Positions 15,868-22,200 of a stretch of DNA of 22,200 nt are shown here, piece after piece. This DNA is from JBCDGZ01 sp038750655. GTDB lineage: Bacteria > Bacteroidota > Bacteroidia > Chitinophagales > Saprospiraceae. Location: positions 1 through 22,200 of the forward strand of contig JBCDGZ010000128.1 of assembly GCA_038750655.1 (NCBI GenBank). The letters are read 5' to 3'. The notes under the pieces were generated by a model. It ran no database searches. It was not told the origin of the DNA and worked only from the letters and a program-made list of their open reading frames with translations. Every line of letters begins with the position of its first letter. Position 1 is the stretch's first letter. The position numbers were made by a program, and so were the translations under genes.

Positions 15868-17121
15868 TCAGGGTCTGAAAATTCGACAGGTTAGTACTGT
15901 AAAATCATCCGGATAAGTTTGCTCGCCTTTGAAGGCCTCGATTTTTTCCAATAATCGCTCATTAAAAAGCGTCGCAGATAGCGTCGAATGTTCTCGAATG
16001 AATTGGTGCAGCAACTGCTCATCAAAATATTGCCCCTGCCCGTTCTGTACATCGGTCAACCCATCCGTAAAATTCAAGATAATGGCCTCTTCCGAAATAT
16101 TCATACGGCCAATCTCTACTTCCGGCAATTCTTTGAATGATCCCAGGATGGTACTCCCTATATCTAAGGTATACAATTGCTCGGCCATTGCCAAAACTGG
16201 CGGATTATGTCCTGCATTAACATAGCGCAATTCTGCCGACTTTTTATTGTATTCTGCAACAAAAAAGGTGAGAAATTTTTCGCCATTGGTAATCCGAAAG
16301 AGCGAATGGTTGAGTTCTTTAACAAACTCGTCCAGTTCGATCCCCTGATGGATCATTCCGTGAAAGTTAGCTTGGAAGTTGGCCATCAGCAGGGCTGCCG
16401 CTACGCCTTTGCCCGAAATATCGGCGATGCAAAAGGCGATGCGCTCATCGTCCAATTCCAAAAAGTCGAAATAATCTCCACCGACGCCCAGATGAGGCTT
16501 GTAGATGCTGGCCAACTCATAGCCGCTGCCTTGAGGCAGTTGGGAGGGGATGAGCATCCGCTGCATCTCGCTGGCCAGTTCCATCTCCCGCTTTAGTCGC
16601 TCCTGCTCCAACTGCCGCTTGAAGAGCCTTTTATTTTCTATCGCCACTGCAATAACATTGGTGATGGTGGTGATGAACTGCACCTTACTATACATATCAT
16701 CATCGGCATCAAAGCCACCGATGAAAGTGTAGGCGATAGGCATTTGTTTGTGTAAAACTGGGATGACAATATCGAACTCGCGGATCAATGGATGATCGCT
16801 GTCTTCATCGATATTTTTCAGGCGTTGGTACTTGGGCAATTTATCGCTGATGTCCAGTCCAACCAAGTCTTCTCCTAGGCCAATGTGAGAAGCACAATCC
16901 CACTGGTCTTCGTTTTTCACATACAGCGCCATTTTCTTAACTCCCATTTCCCAACTCAAAAAAGAATTGTACATGGCATACAATCCAGAGGCAGATACAT
17001 TATCATTGATGGCCTGCGTAATGGTCAGCAGCCGATTGATTTGTAATTGCTTAAGGTGAAGTTCGCGTTCCAGCATCTCGTGGCTGGACAGGCCTTTTCG
17101 TATGTCTGAAAATTTGGACAT
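15868..17121 (-). CDS. SpoIIE/RsbU-type PP2C phosphatase with GAF-like sensor
   Basis: Serine/threonine phosphatase of the kind that dephosphorylates anti-anti-sigma (STAS) proteins in partner-switching stress pathways. Of 417 residues, about 20-165 form a GAF-like sensory domain, about 163-192 a helical coiled linker (NKRLFKRQLEQERLKREME pattern), and about 200-415 the phosphatase. Metal-binding acids are all present: Asp216 in GGDYFDF, Asp234 in IADISGKG, Asp353 in FTDGLTD and Asp405-Asp406 in DDFTVL. The conserved AGHNPP turn is at 303-308. There is no membrane segment, so it is cytoplasmic. No STAS antagonist, RsbW-type kinase or sigma factor gene is next to it, so its target is encoded elsewhere. 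It follows the permease gene by 43 bp, possibly on the same message. Ends TGA. Confidence 0.92.
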   Translation of the reverse strand: MSKFSDIRKGLSSHEMLERELHLKQLQINRLLTITQAINDNVSASGLYAMYNSFLSWEMGVKKMALYVKNEDQWDCASHIGLGEDLVGLDISDKLPKYQRLKNIDEDSDHPLIREFDIVIPVLHKQMPIAYTFIGGFDADDDMYSKVQFITTITNVIAVAIENKRLFKRQLEQERLKREMELASEMQRMLIPSQLPQGSGYELASIYKPHLGVGGDYFDFLELDDERIAFCIADISGKGVAAALLMANFQANFHGMIHQGIELDEFVKELNHSLFRITNGEKFLTFFVAEYNKKSAELRYVNAGHNPPVLAMAEQLYTLDIGSTILGSFKELPEVEIGRMNISEEAIILNFTDGLTDVQNGQGQYFDEQLLHQFIREHSTLSATLFNERLLEKIEAFKGEQTYPDDFTVLTCRIFRP

Positions 17122-17164
17122 TTCAGTTTAATTAGTGTCTCGTTTCGGTTCTGGGCGTCTTGTT

Positions 17165-18403
17165 TTAATTATTAGCTTTGACATCTAATGCATCGCGGAA
17201 GCCATTACCCAACAAGTTGAAGGCCAACACCATAAGCATAATAGCCATAGCTGGCACCAATGCCAACAGTGGCCGACCACTTATCGCGTAGCCATAATTT
17301 TCATTCAACATGGTCCCCCAGGAGGGCATTGGTGGTTGAATACCAAAGCCCAGATAGCTGAGACCTGCTTCTATTAATATAGCTGTAGCAAAATTAGCCG
17401 CCGCAATAACCATAACGGGGCCGAGAATATTAGGCAAGATGTGTCGAACAATGATTCGAATGGTCGTAAAGCCCATTCCCTGTGCAGCCTCTACAAACTG
17501 CACTTCTTTCAATGCCATGACTTGACCTCTCACAATACGAGCTACTTCTACCCACATCGTCAGACCTACAGCCAGAAAAATAATACCAATTCCACGCCCC
17601 AGCGCCAATACAATGGCGAATACCAACAGCAATGTCGGAATTGACCAAACAGTATTAATCAACAACATCACCAGATCATCAACTCGACCGCCAAAGTAGC
17701 CAGAAATGGCCCCTAGCAATATGCCGATGGTTAATGAGATGATGACCGCGATGAGTCCTACCACCAAGGAGATTCTTACTCCCAAGATAAGACGACTCAA
17801 CATGGAGCGACCAAATATATCAGTTCCTAGATAGTACGTTTTTTGATAAAGATACTTGTCTTGTATGCTCTGTTTTAATGCGTCGGCAGTTGTCCGGATT
17901 GTATTTCCCGACAACTCGTTGAATACTAGGGTGTCTTGTTGCCTTCTTATGTTTTGTTCTGCCCCGAGGGGGTAGATAATATCTGCAATATGAAAGGTCA
18001 GGGTTTTTCCTCGATTCAGCGTTCCGATTTCCTGGTTTTCACCAGCGTATTTTTCCACCAATATCGAATCACCAATAAATTCAAAAGCGTTGATGGGAAT
18101 TCTGCGGAAAGGATCGGGCTGACCGAATAGCATTTTCTGCACAATTCCTACTTTTTCAACAGGCCGATTCTTTCGCTGCTTTAAAACCTGAACTTCGAAG
18201 CCCGGGTCTTTGAGCTGCACTTCCGTAATCTGTTGATTAGCATTGGGGGTCGAATCAGGAGCAATCAGATAGCCCAGCACAGCAACAATCATCGCAAAGA
18301 CAATCAGCAACATTCCGAATAATGCCGGTCTGTTATTGAAAAGCCGCCGCCAGGCCCTTTGATTGGGAGACAGCAACTTGCCCTCACCTGTTTTCTCATT
18401 CAT
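17165..18403 (-). CDS. OppC/DppC-family ABC transporter permease
   Basis: Inner-membrane permease subunit of a peptide/nickel-type importer. Of 412 residues: OppC_N-type first membrane segment (28-48), a long periplasmic stretch (about 49-190), the family motif GTDIFGRSMLSRLILG (193-208), then five membrane segments with the ATPase-coupling EAA loop at 305-325 (EAAQGMGFTTIRIIVRHILPN, given here as EAA...G...I...H.LPN). The stretch before GTD is about 95 residues longer than in E. coli DppC. It carries polar, beta-like sequence, which I recall as a Bacteroidota feature. No partner permease, ATPase or binding protein gene adjoins, so the complex must be completed elsewhere. It is divergent from the glycosyltransferase operon across 81 bp. 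A near-consensus -7 box, TATCTTTA (minus strand, 18417-18424), lies 13 bp before its ATG. Confidence 0.9.
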   Translation of the reverse strand: MNEKTGEGKLLSPNQRAWRRLFNNRPALFGMLLIVFAMIVAVLGYLIAPDSTPNANQQITEVQLKDPGFEVQVLKQRKNRPVEKVGIVQKMLFGQPDPFRRIPINAFEFIGDSILVEKYAGENQEIGTLNRGKTLTFHIADIIYPLGAEQNIRRQQDTLVFNELSGNTIRTTADALKQSIQDKYLYQKTYYLGTDIFGRSMLSRLILGVRISLVVGLIAVIISLTIGILLGAISGYFGGRVDDLVMLLINTVWSIPTLLLVFAIVLALGRGIGIIFLAVGLTMWVEVARIVRGQVMALKEVQFVEAAQGMGFTTIRIIVRHILPNILGPVMVIAAANFATAILIEAGLSYLGFGIQPPMPSWGTMLNENYGYAISGRPLLALVPAMAIMLMVLAFNLLGNGFRDALDVKANN

Positions 18404-18484
18404 CTAAGCCTTTTTGTAAAGATATAAAAAAGAATAACTTGCCCTTTGATGGGTACCTAAATATTTTAATTATTTTTAATATCT

Positions 18485-19591
18485 ATGAAAATAGCATTGC
18501 TAGAGCCTTTTTTTGCCGGTAGCCACCGAGATTGGGCGGAAGGTTACCAACAGTATTCTCAACACCAAATCCGTCTCTACACCCTCGCAGGAAGGCACTG
18601 GAAATGGCGGATGCACGGTGGGGCGATTAGCCTGGCGAAGCAGTTTCTCGATGACAATTTTCAGCCAGACTTGCTCCTGGCCACCGATATGTTAGACCTG
18701 ACCAGTTTCCTGGCGCTCACCCGTCAACAAACTGCTCAATTGCCCGTCGCTCTCTACTTTCACGAAAACCAGCTGACCTATCCCTGGTCGCCAGAAGATC
18801 AAGATGTCCAACTCGCCCGCGATAACCACTACGCTTTTATCAATTACAGCAGCGCCCTGGCGGCCGACCGCCTCTTTTTTAACTCCAGCTACCACCGGCG
18901 CTCCTTCCTCGATGCCCTGCCCAGCTTTCTACGCCAATTTCCCGACCGGCGCTCCCCCGAAAATGTCGAGCTGTTGAAGCAACGAAGCGAAGTCCTCCCG
19001 CTGGGCCTCCGGCTCCAACGCTTCCAAACCCACACCACCACCCAACCCAACGAACATCCCTTACTCCTCTGGAACCACCGCTGGGAATATGACAAAAACC
19101 CTGATGATTTCTTCCGGCTACTCTGTCAATTACAGTCAGAAGGCTTATCCTTCAAACTGGTCGTATTGGGCGAATCCTACGCCAAAGCTCCTGCTTGCTT
19201 TGCCGAAGCCCAACAACAATTAAAAGCAAAAATCCTCCATTTTGGCTACACCAAGCACTTCGCTGATTACGCCCGCTGGCTCTGGCAGGCCGATATTTTA
19301 CCCGTCACCAGCAATCAGGACTTCTTCGGCGCCAGTGTCGTGGAGGCTATATATTGCAATACCTATCCACTCTTGCCCGATCGCCTCGCCTATCCTGAAC
19401 ATATTCCGGAAGAACAGCAACAAAATCACCTCTACACCGATCTTGATGAGCTGTACACCAAGTTGAAGTCCACAATTCAACAAGTTTCCAACATCCGTCA
19501 AGCGAATTCTACTCAGGATTTTGTGGCTCGCTACGATTGGAGTATTTTAGCTGCACATTATGATGCGACTTTAATGCAAATGCTCCAATGA
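18485..19591 (+). CDS. DUF3524 / tRNA-queuosine mannosyltransferase-like glycosyltransferase
   Basis: GT-B fold glycosyltransferase of the family founded by human GTDC1/QTMAN, which adds mannose to queuosine in tRNA-Asp. The bacterial role is, to my knowledge, unproven. The 368 residues carry the family blocks: LLEPFFAGSHRDWAEGY (5-21), GRHWKWRMHGG (36-46), ATDMLDLTSFLAL (66-78), YFHENQLTYP (91-100), LFFNSSYHRRSFLDALP (130-146), LWNHRWEYDKNPDDFF (195-210) and NQDFFGASVVEAIYCNTYPLLP (277-298; the FFGASVVEAI core is the nucleotide-sugar site). No signal peptide, consistent with a cytoplasmic tRNA substrate. It heads a plus-strand operon; its TGA overlaps the hydrolase ATG (ATGA). With tgt in the same window, a queuosine-related job is a reasonable inference. 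Confidence 0.85.
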   Translation: MKIALLEPFFAGSHRDWAEGYQQYSQHQIRLYTLAGRHWKWRMHGGAISLAKQFLDDNFQPDLLLATDMLDLTSFLALTRQQTAQLPVALYFHENQLTYPWSPEDQDVQLARDNHYAFINYSSALAADRLFFNSSYHRRSFLDALPSFLRQFPDRRSPENVELLKQRSEVLPLGLRLQRFQTHTTTQPNEHPLLLWNHRWEYDKNPDDFFRLLCQLQSEGLSFKLVVLGESYAKAPACFAEAQQQLKAKILHFGYTKHFADYARWLWQADILPVTSNQDFFGASVVEAIYCNTYPLLPDRLAYPEHIPEEQQQNHLYTDLDELYTKLKSTIQQVSNIRQANSTQDFVARYDWSILAAHYDATLMQMLQ

Positions 19592-20412
19592 AACAACGGA
19601 CAATCAACAACTTCGACATCCATTATTCTGACCAGGGGAGTGGCCCTGTGCTGGTTTTTGTACACGGCTTTTGTGAAGATTACCGAATTTGGGAACAGGT
19701 GAGCCAGGCCGTCGAAGGGTATCGCATTGTTAGTATTGACTTGCCGGGCTTTGGCCGGTCGGAAGCTCTGGCCGAGCCTTCGGTGGAGGGTATGGCGGAA
19801 GTCCTGAGAGGCTTGTTGGAGGAGCTGGATATTGATCGCTTTTTGCTCATTGGCCATTCCATGGGAGGTTACGTTAGCCTGGCTTTCGCTGAGCGCCACG
19901 GTGCACAACTAGAAGGTCTGGCTTTGGTGCATTCGCATCCCTATGCCGACACGGAGGAGACCAAGGTGGCTCGCGACCGCAGCATACAGTTTATCCGAGA
20001 TAATGGACATTCCGTTTATGTTCGTCAGTTGATGCTTAAGCTTTTTCCGGCGGATTTTGCGCAGCGGCAGCCAGCGATTATTGACCTGCTCAGTGAGCGG
20101 GCCAGCGGCTATAGTGTTGAGGGGATCATTGGGGGCCTTCAGGCCATGCGCGATCGGGCCGATCGTTCTTCGGTTCTATCCCAGCTTTCCGTACCTGTTT
20201 TGTTTATTGTTGGAGAGGAAGATATGGTGGTTCCGGCTGCTTCCAGCAAGGCCCAGACTGCTCTACCGGCTGTGGCAGATATTCAAATCCTCGAAGGCAT
20301 TGGTCATATGCTGATGTTCGAAAATCCAGCGCACTTTCACCGTTTAATCAACAATTTTCTAGTCTTTTGTCAACAATTCGCTCTCTCACAGGATGCTAAA
20401 ACAAATCGCTGA
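19588..20412 (+). CDS. Alpha/beta-fold hydrolase
   Basis: Cytoplasmic alpha/beta hydrolase of 274 residues with a complete catalytic triad: nucleophile Ser91 in GHSMGG, Asp212 in VGEEDMVVP and His240 in EGIGHMLMFENP. The oxyanion HG motif is at 26-27 (VFVHGF), with the usual DLPGFGRS block at 51-58. The cap region (about 120-195) is helical. No signal peptide. The family is broad (esterases, C-C hydrolases, haloperoxidase-like enzymes), and the substrate cannot be read from the sequence. It starts inside the glycosyltransferase stop codon (ATGA) and ends in TGATG with the PrsW-like gene, so the three proteins are probably made together in set proportion. Whether they share a pathway is unknown. 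Confidence 0.9.
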   Translation: MKQRTINNFDIHYSDQGSGPVLVFVHGFCEDYRIWEQVSQAVEGYRIVSIDLPGFGRSEALAEPSVEGMAEVLRGLLEELDIDRFLLIGHSMGGYVSLAFAERHGAQLEGLALVHSHPYADTEETKVARDRSIQFIRDNGHSVYVRQLMLKLFPADFAQRQPAIIDLLSERASGYSVEGIIGGLQAMRDRADRSSVLSQLSVPVLFIVGEEDMVVPAASSKAQTALPAVADIQILEGIGHMLMFENPAHFHRLINNFLVFCQQFALSQDAKTNR

Positions 20413-21227
20413 TGAATATCCTACTCCTGCTGCTGGCCATTTTGCCAGGGCTGATCATCAGCTACCTCATTTATCAACAAGATCGCTACGATCGAGAACC
20501 GCGTCTGGTACTACTGATCTGTTTTGGTCTAGGCATGCTCATCACTGTCCCGGCCATGCAGATGCAAAAGCTGGCCAATCATTATGGCTGGGATACGGGC
20601 GAAAATTTTTGGATGCTGATCGTACTCTCTTACATCGTGGTGGGTTTCACAGAAGAAATTGTCAAGTTCATCAGCCTTTATCTCTATCCATACCGTCACA
20701 AAGCCTTTGACGAACCTCTTGACGGCATCGTCTACTCCGTCATGATCGGTATGGGCTTCGCCACCCTGGAAAATATCCTCTACGCCAACCACTTCGGGAT
20801 GCAAACCATCCTCTTCCGTGCTTTCACTGCGGTTCCGGCTCACGGGGCCTTCGCCGTCATCATGGGCTATTATGCAGGTTTGGCCAAATTCGATCAGAAG
20901 CGCCGTTATCAGCTGCTGGCCATTGGCGTCCTACTGGCCATCTTCCTACACGGCACTTACGACTTCTTTATTTTACAGGAATATTATGAGTGGCTGATGA
21001 TCCTGGCGACCTTGACCCTTTGCATCAGTCTGTATTTTTCCATCAGAATGATTCGCCTGCATTTACACAATTCTCCTTTCAAAAATCGGGCAGTTCCCCC
21101 CGAATCTCCTATAAATATTCCGGAAAAAGAGGAGCTTCCAGAATCGTTTTCCACAGCTGTGGAAAATAATGTGGAAAACGAAATTATGAGGGCCGTACTT
21201 GACGAGCTATCGGATGAAGAGGAGTAA
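20412..21227 (+). CDS. PrsW-family intramembrane metalloprotease
   Basis: Polytopic membrane protein of 271 residues related to PrsW, the protease that makes the first cut of anti-sigma factor RsiW in Bacillus. About seven membrane segments span residues 1-215. Putative metal-site residues lie in or near membrane segments: Glu81-Glu82 in GFTEEIVKF, Glu120 in GFATLENILY, His144 in PAHGAF and His180 in FLHGTYDFF. The last 50 residues are a soluble acidic tail (ending DELSDEEE). The DNA encoding part of this tail (21147-21178) contains a palindrome and DnaA-box-like nonamers. No anti-sigma gene is adjacent, so its substrate is unknown. Its ATG overlaps the hydrolase stop (TGATG). It ends 5 bp from the convergent mazG-like gene. 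Confidence 0.88.
   Translation: MNILLLLLAILPGLIISYLIYQQDRYDREPRLVLLICFGLGMLITVPAMQMQKLANHYGWDTGENFWMLIVLSYIVVGFTEEIVKFISLYLYPYRHKAFDEPLDGIVYSVMIGMGFATLENILYANHFGMQTILFRAFTAVPAHGAFAVIMGYYAGLAKFDQKRRYQLLAIGVLLAIFLHGTYDFFILQEYYEWLMILATLTLCISLYFSIRMIRLHLHNSPFKNRAVPPESPINIPEKEELPESFSTAVENNVENEIMRAVLDELSDEEE
21147..21178. repeat. DnaA-box-like palindrome cluster inside the PrsW gene
   Basis: TTTTCCACA at 21147-21155 and its reverse complement TGTGGAAAA at 21158-21166 make a perfect 20-bp palindrome centred on AGCT; a third nonamer, TGTGGAAAA, is at 21170-21178. All three fit the relaxed DnaA-box consensus TTWTNCACA. The segment encodes the low-constraint acidic tail, where part of the signal could come from a small in-frame duplication (Val-Glu-Asn twice). 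Confidence 0.5.
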
Positions 21228-21232
21228 GTAAG

Positions 21233-21574
21233 CTATTTTTTGAGCTTTTCATTATTCGCATGACGCTCAGCGTCGCGCTTCGTTTTTTTATCCAGATTTT
21301 TTTTGAGCGCCGCTTCAAGATCGATGCCCGTTTGGTTGGCCAGACAGATGAGTACGAAAAGTACATCGGCCATTTCATCCCCTAGGTTTTCTTTGGCGCT
21401 GAGGGCCTGATCGGGATTCTTGAAAGATTGTTCTCCATAAAGACGAGCAATCAATCGAGCTACTTCGCCCACCTCTTCGGTGAGCATGGCCATATTAGTC
21501 AATTCATTAAAATAGCGAACACCGATGGTTTGTATCCACTGGTCGACGAGCTGCTGTGCCTCTTTAATGGTCAT
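21233..21574 (-). CDS. MazG-like nucleotide pyrophosphohydrolase
   Basis: All-alpha NTP pyrophosphohydrolase of 113 residues, expected to hydrolyse (d)NTPs or modified nucleotides to monophosphate and pyrophosphate, a pool-cleaning role. The magnesium-binding acids follow the family pattern: EExxE in LTEEVGEVARL (Glu33, Glu34, Glu37) and ExxD in GDEMADVLF (Glu67, Asp70). The tail after residue 90 is strongly charged and Lys-rich. It is a single-domain form, much shorter than E. coli MazG with its two repeats. It starts three bases after the dtd stop, so dtd and this gene are almost surely one transcript; I recall this pair as common in Bacteroidota. It converges on the PrsW gene with only 5 bp between stop codons. 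Confidence 0.9.
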   Translation of the reverse strand: MTIKEAQQLVDQWIQTIGVRYFNELTNMAMLTEEVGEVARLIARLYGEQSFKNPDQALSAKENLGDEMADVLFVLICLANQTGIDLEAALKKNLDKKTKRDAERHANNEKLKK

Positions 21575-21577
21575 AGT

Positions 21578-22030
21578 CTATTCTTTAAGTTTGCTGTCAA
21601 TGATAATGGTAACGGGGCCGTCGTTGAGCAATTGGACTTTCATGTCAGCGCCAAATTCTCCGGTGCCAACCGGCCGACCGGAAGCTTGCTGCAATCGCTC
21701 TACAAAATATTCGTACAAGGGAATAGCCGTATCAGGGCGAGCAGCGCGAATAAAGGAAGGACGATTCCCTTTTTTAGTACTGGCAAATAGGGTGAATTGG
21801 CTAACCACGATCATCTCTCCCATCACATCCTGAACGCTTAGATTCATGTGCCCCTGCTCATCACCAAATATTCGGAGCTTGGCGATCTTTTGGCAGAGCC
21901 AATCTGCTTCAGCCCTGCTGTCCTCTGACTCAATACCCAGTAGTATCAAGAGTCCTTGACCTATTTGAGCGTTAACTACCCCCTCAATAGTGACCGAGGC
22001 TTGACTCACTCTCTGGATGACAACTCTCAT
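21578..22030 (-). CDS. dtd: D-aminoacyl-tRNA deacylase
   Basis: Removes D-amino acids (and glycine mischarged on tRNA-Ala) from tRNA, a proofreading step. From ATG at 22030 the protein has 150 residues and begins MRVVIQRVSQASV, the exact family start. The frame stays open to 22111, but that extension is translated DnaA-box DNA and is rejected. Active-site motifs are SQFTLFA (77-83) and the cross-subunit Gly-cisPro motif in NDGPVTI (136-142). The conserved KKGNRPSF (86-93) and GxFGADM (124-130) segments are present. It is followed after three bases by the MazG-like gene. Its upstream region is the proposed replication origin. Confidence 0.97.
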   Translation of the reverse strand: MRVVIQRVSQASVTIEGVVNAQIGQGLLILLGIESEDSRAEADWLCQKIAKLRIFGDEQGHMNLSVQDVMGEMIVVSQFTLFASTKKGNRPSFIRAARPDTAIPLYEYFVERLQQASGRPVGTGEFGADMKVQLLNDGPVTIIIDSKLKE

Positions 22031-22053
22031 GCGTATTCTTTTTTCTTTCACAA

Positions 22054-22076
22054 TTATCCACAAAAAATGTGGATAA
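22054..22076. promoter_or_regulatory. Inverted pair of perfect DnaA boxes
   Basis: TTATCCACA (22054-22062) and TGTGGATAA (22068-22076) are both exact consensus DnaA boxes, head to head across AAAAA. The 9-bp arms could also form a hairpin or cruciform, but there is no T-tract, and the exact match to the DnaA consensus in both arms argues for protein binding. Located 24 bp ahead of dtd, so DnaA binding could also affect dtd transcription. Confidence 0.75.
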
Positions 22077-22097
22077 ACCTGTTCAAAAGTAGCACAC

Positions 22098-22106
22098 TTG
22101 TCCACA
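22098..22106 (+). promoter_or_regulatory. DnaA box (TTGTCCACA)
   Basis: One mismatch from the TTATCCACA consensus, at a position where G is often seen in natural origins. It immediately precedes the DnaA-trio-like triplets, the position expected for the box that loads DnaA onto the unwinding strand. Confidence 0.62.
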
Positions 22107-22111
22107 GTCAC

Positions 22112-22126
22112 TAATAATAGTAAAAA
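22112..22126 (+). promoter_or_regulatory. DnaA-trio-like triplets at the unwinding element
   Basis: Starting five bases after the TTGTCCACA box the strand reads TAA-TAA-TAG-TAA-AAA, five consecutive triplets fitting [T/A]A[G/A], the DnaA-trio pattern described for bacterial origin unwinding. AT-rich DNA can fit this by chance, but the phase, length and position next to a DnaA box support it. Confidence 0.48.
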
Positions 22127-22161
22127 GTAATATTAAATAATAATCCATAACATAGCAAAAA

Positions 22162-22170
22162 TGTGGATAT
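22162..22170 (-). promoter_or_regulatory. DnaA-box-like nonamer on the far side of the AT-rich element
   Basis: TGTGGATAT on the plus strand is ATATCCACA on the minus strand, one mismatch from the DnaA consensus. It flanks the AT-rich segment on the side away from dtd and faces the third box. Confidence 0.5.
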
Positions 22171-22200
22171 TCACCAAAGTTTTCTACATCCTCTAAAGGC

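Larger units (their letters stand above)
22031..22200. other. Putative chromosomal replication origin (oriC)
   Basis: Non-coding DNA upstream of dtd, continuing past the window edge. It holds two perfect DnaA boxes in opposite orientation (22054-22062, 22068-22076), one TTGTCCACA (22098-22106), one TGTGGATAT (22162-22170) and, between the last two, about 55 bp of almost pure A/T (22107-22161) suited to be the unwinding element. Triplets matching the DnaA-trio pattern start five bases after the third box. Most genes to the left are transcribed away from it. The right part of the region is cut off, so its full extent and whether dnaA, gidA or other origin-linked genes follow cannot be seen. Confidence 0.72.

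Noticed and set aside
22054..22076. Hairpin as a rho-independent terminator
   Set aside because: The arms are 9 bp and inverted, but there is no following T-tract and no gene ends here in view. Both arms are exact DnaA boxes, with more boxes nearby.
22031..22111. N-terminal extension of dtd by 27 residues
   Set aside because: The family starts at MRVVIQRVSQ; the extension is a translation of the DnaA-box pair and has no protein-like character.

Overview
The window is a compact stretch of bacterial chromosome, most likely from Bacteroidota and tentatively class Saprospiria (Lewinella-like). The evidence is a SecA of 1108 residues with the Bacteroidota-type N-terminal insertion, a Tgt with an eroded zinc site, an oversized RodA, an OppC-type permease with a large periplasmic insertion, TAnnTTTG-like promoter boxes and no obvious Shine-Dalgarno sequences. 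I recognise 21 protein genes. I see no rRNA, tRNA, transposon, phage or CRISPR array, and no gene-free stretch longer than 300 bases.

Layout. (1) 94-4907, minus strand: a tight run deoC - SPOR protein - rodA - tgt - lptG, covering deoxyribose catabolism, peptidoglycan binding, cell-wall elongation, tRNA queuosine modification and LPS export. (2) 5098-8424, minus: secA, with a strong terminator hairpin behind it and a short divergent promoter region ahead of it. (3) 8604-9356, plus: an unrecognised lipoprotein gene whose stop codon overlaps that of the convergent gene. (4) 9353-13871, minus: CBS protein - Omp85-type outer-membrane protein - nadK - cyclase-family hydrolase - TPR membrane protein, with several genes abutting or overlapping. 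(5) 14070-15767, minus: two tandem paralogues sharing an Arg-rich linker, a TPR region and a C-terminal SHOCT hairpin, but with different N-terminal membrane modules. (6) 15868-18403, minus: a SpoIIE/RsbU-type phosphatase and an OppC/DppC-like permease. (7) 18485-21227, plus: a translationally coupled trio of a DUF3524/QTMAN-family glycosyltransferase, an alpha/beta hydrolase and a PrsW-type membrane protease. (8) 21233-22030, minus: dtd and a MazG-like pyrophosphohydrolase. (9) 22031-22200: a non-coding AT-rich segment.

The most striking signal is in part 9. Two perfect DnaA boxes (TTATCCACA) face each other across five adenines. A third box and a run of DnaA-trio-like triplets follow, then AT-rich DNA and a fourth box. 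I read this as the chromosomal origin of replication, or one edge of it. A second cluster of three DnaA-box-like nonamers, including a perfect 20-bp palindrome, lies about 0.9 kb away inside the end of the PrsW gene. Seventeen of the 21 genes, including secA, are transcribed away from the proposed origin, as expected for genes co-oriented with a replication fork.

A second theme is tRNA queuosine. Tgt and a homologue of the tRNA-queuosine mannosyltransferase lie about 16 kb apart, raising the possibility of glycosylated queuosine in this bacterium.
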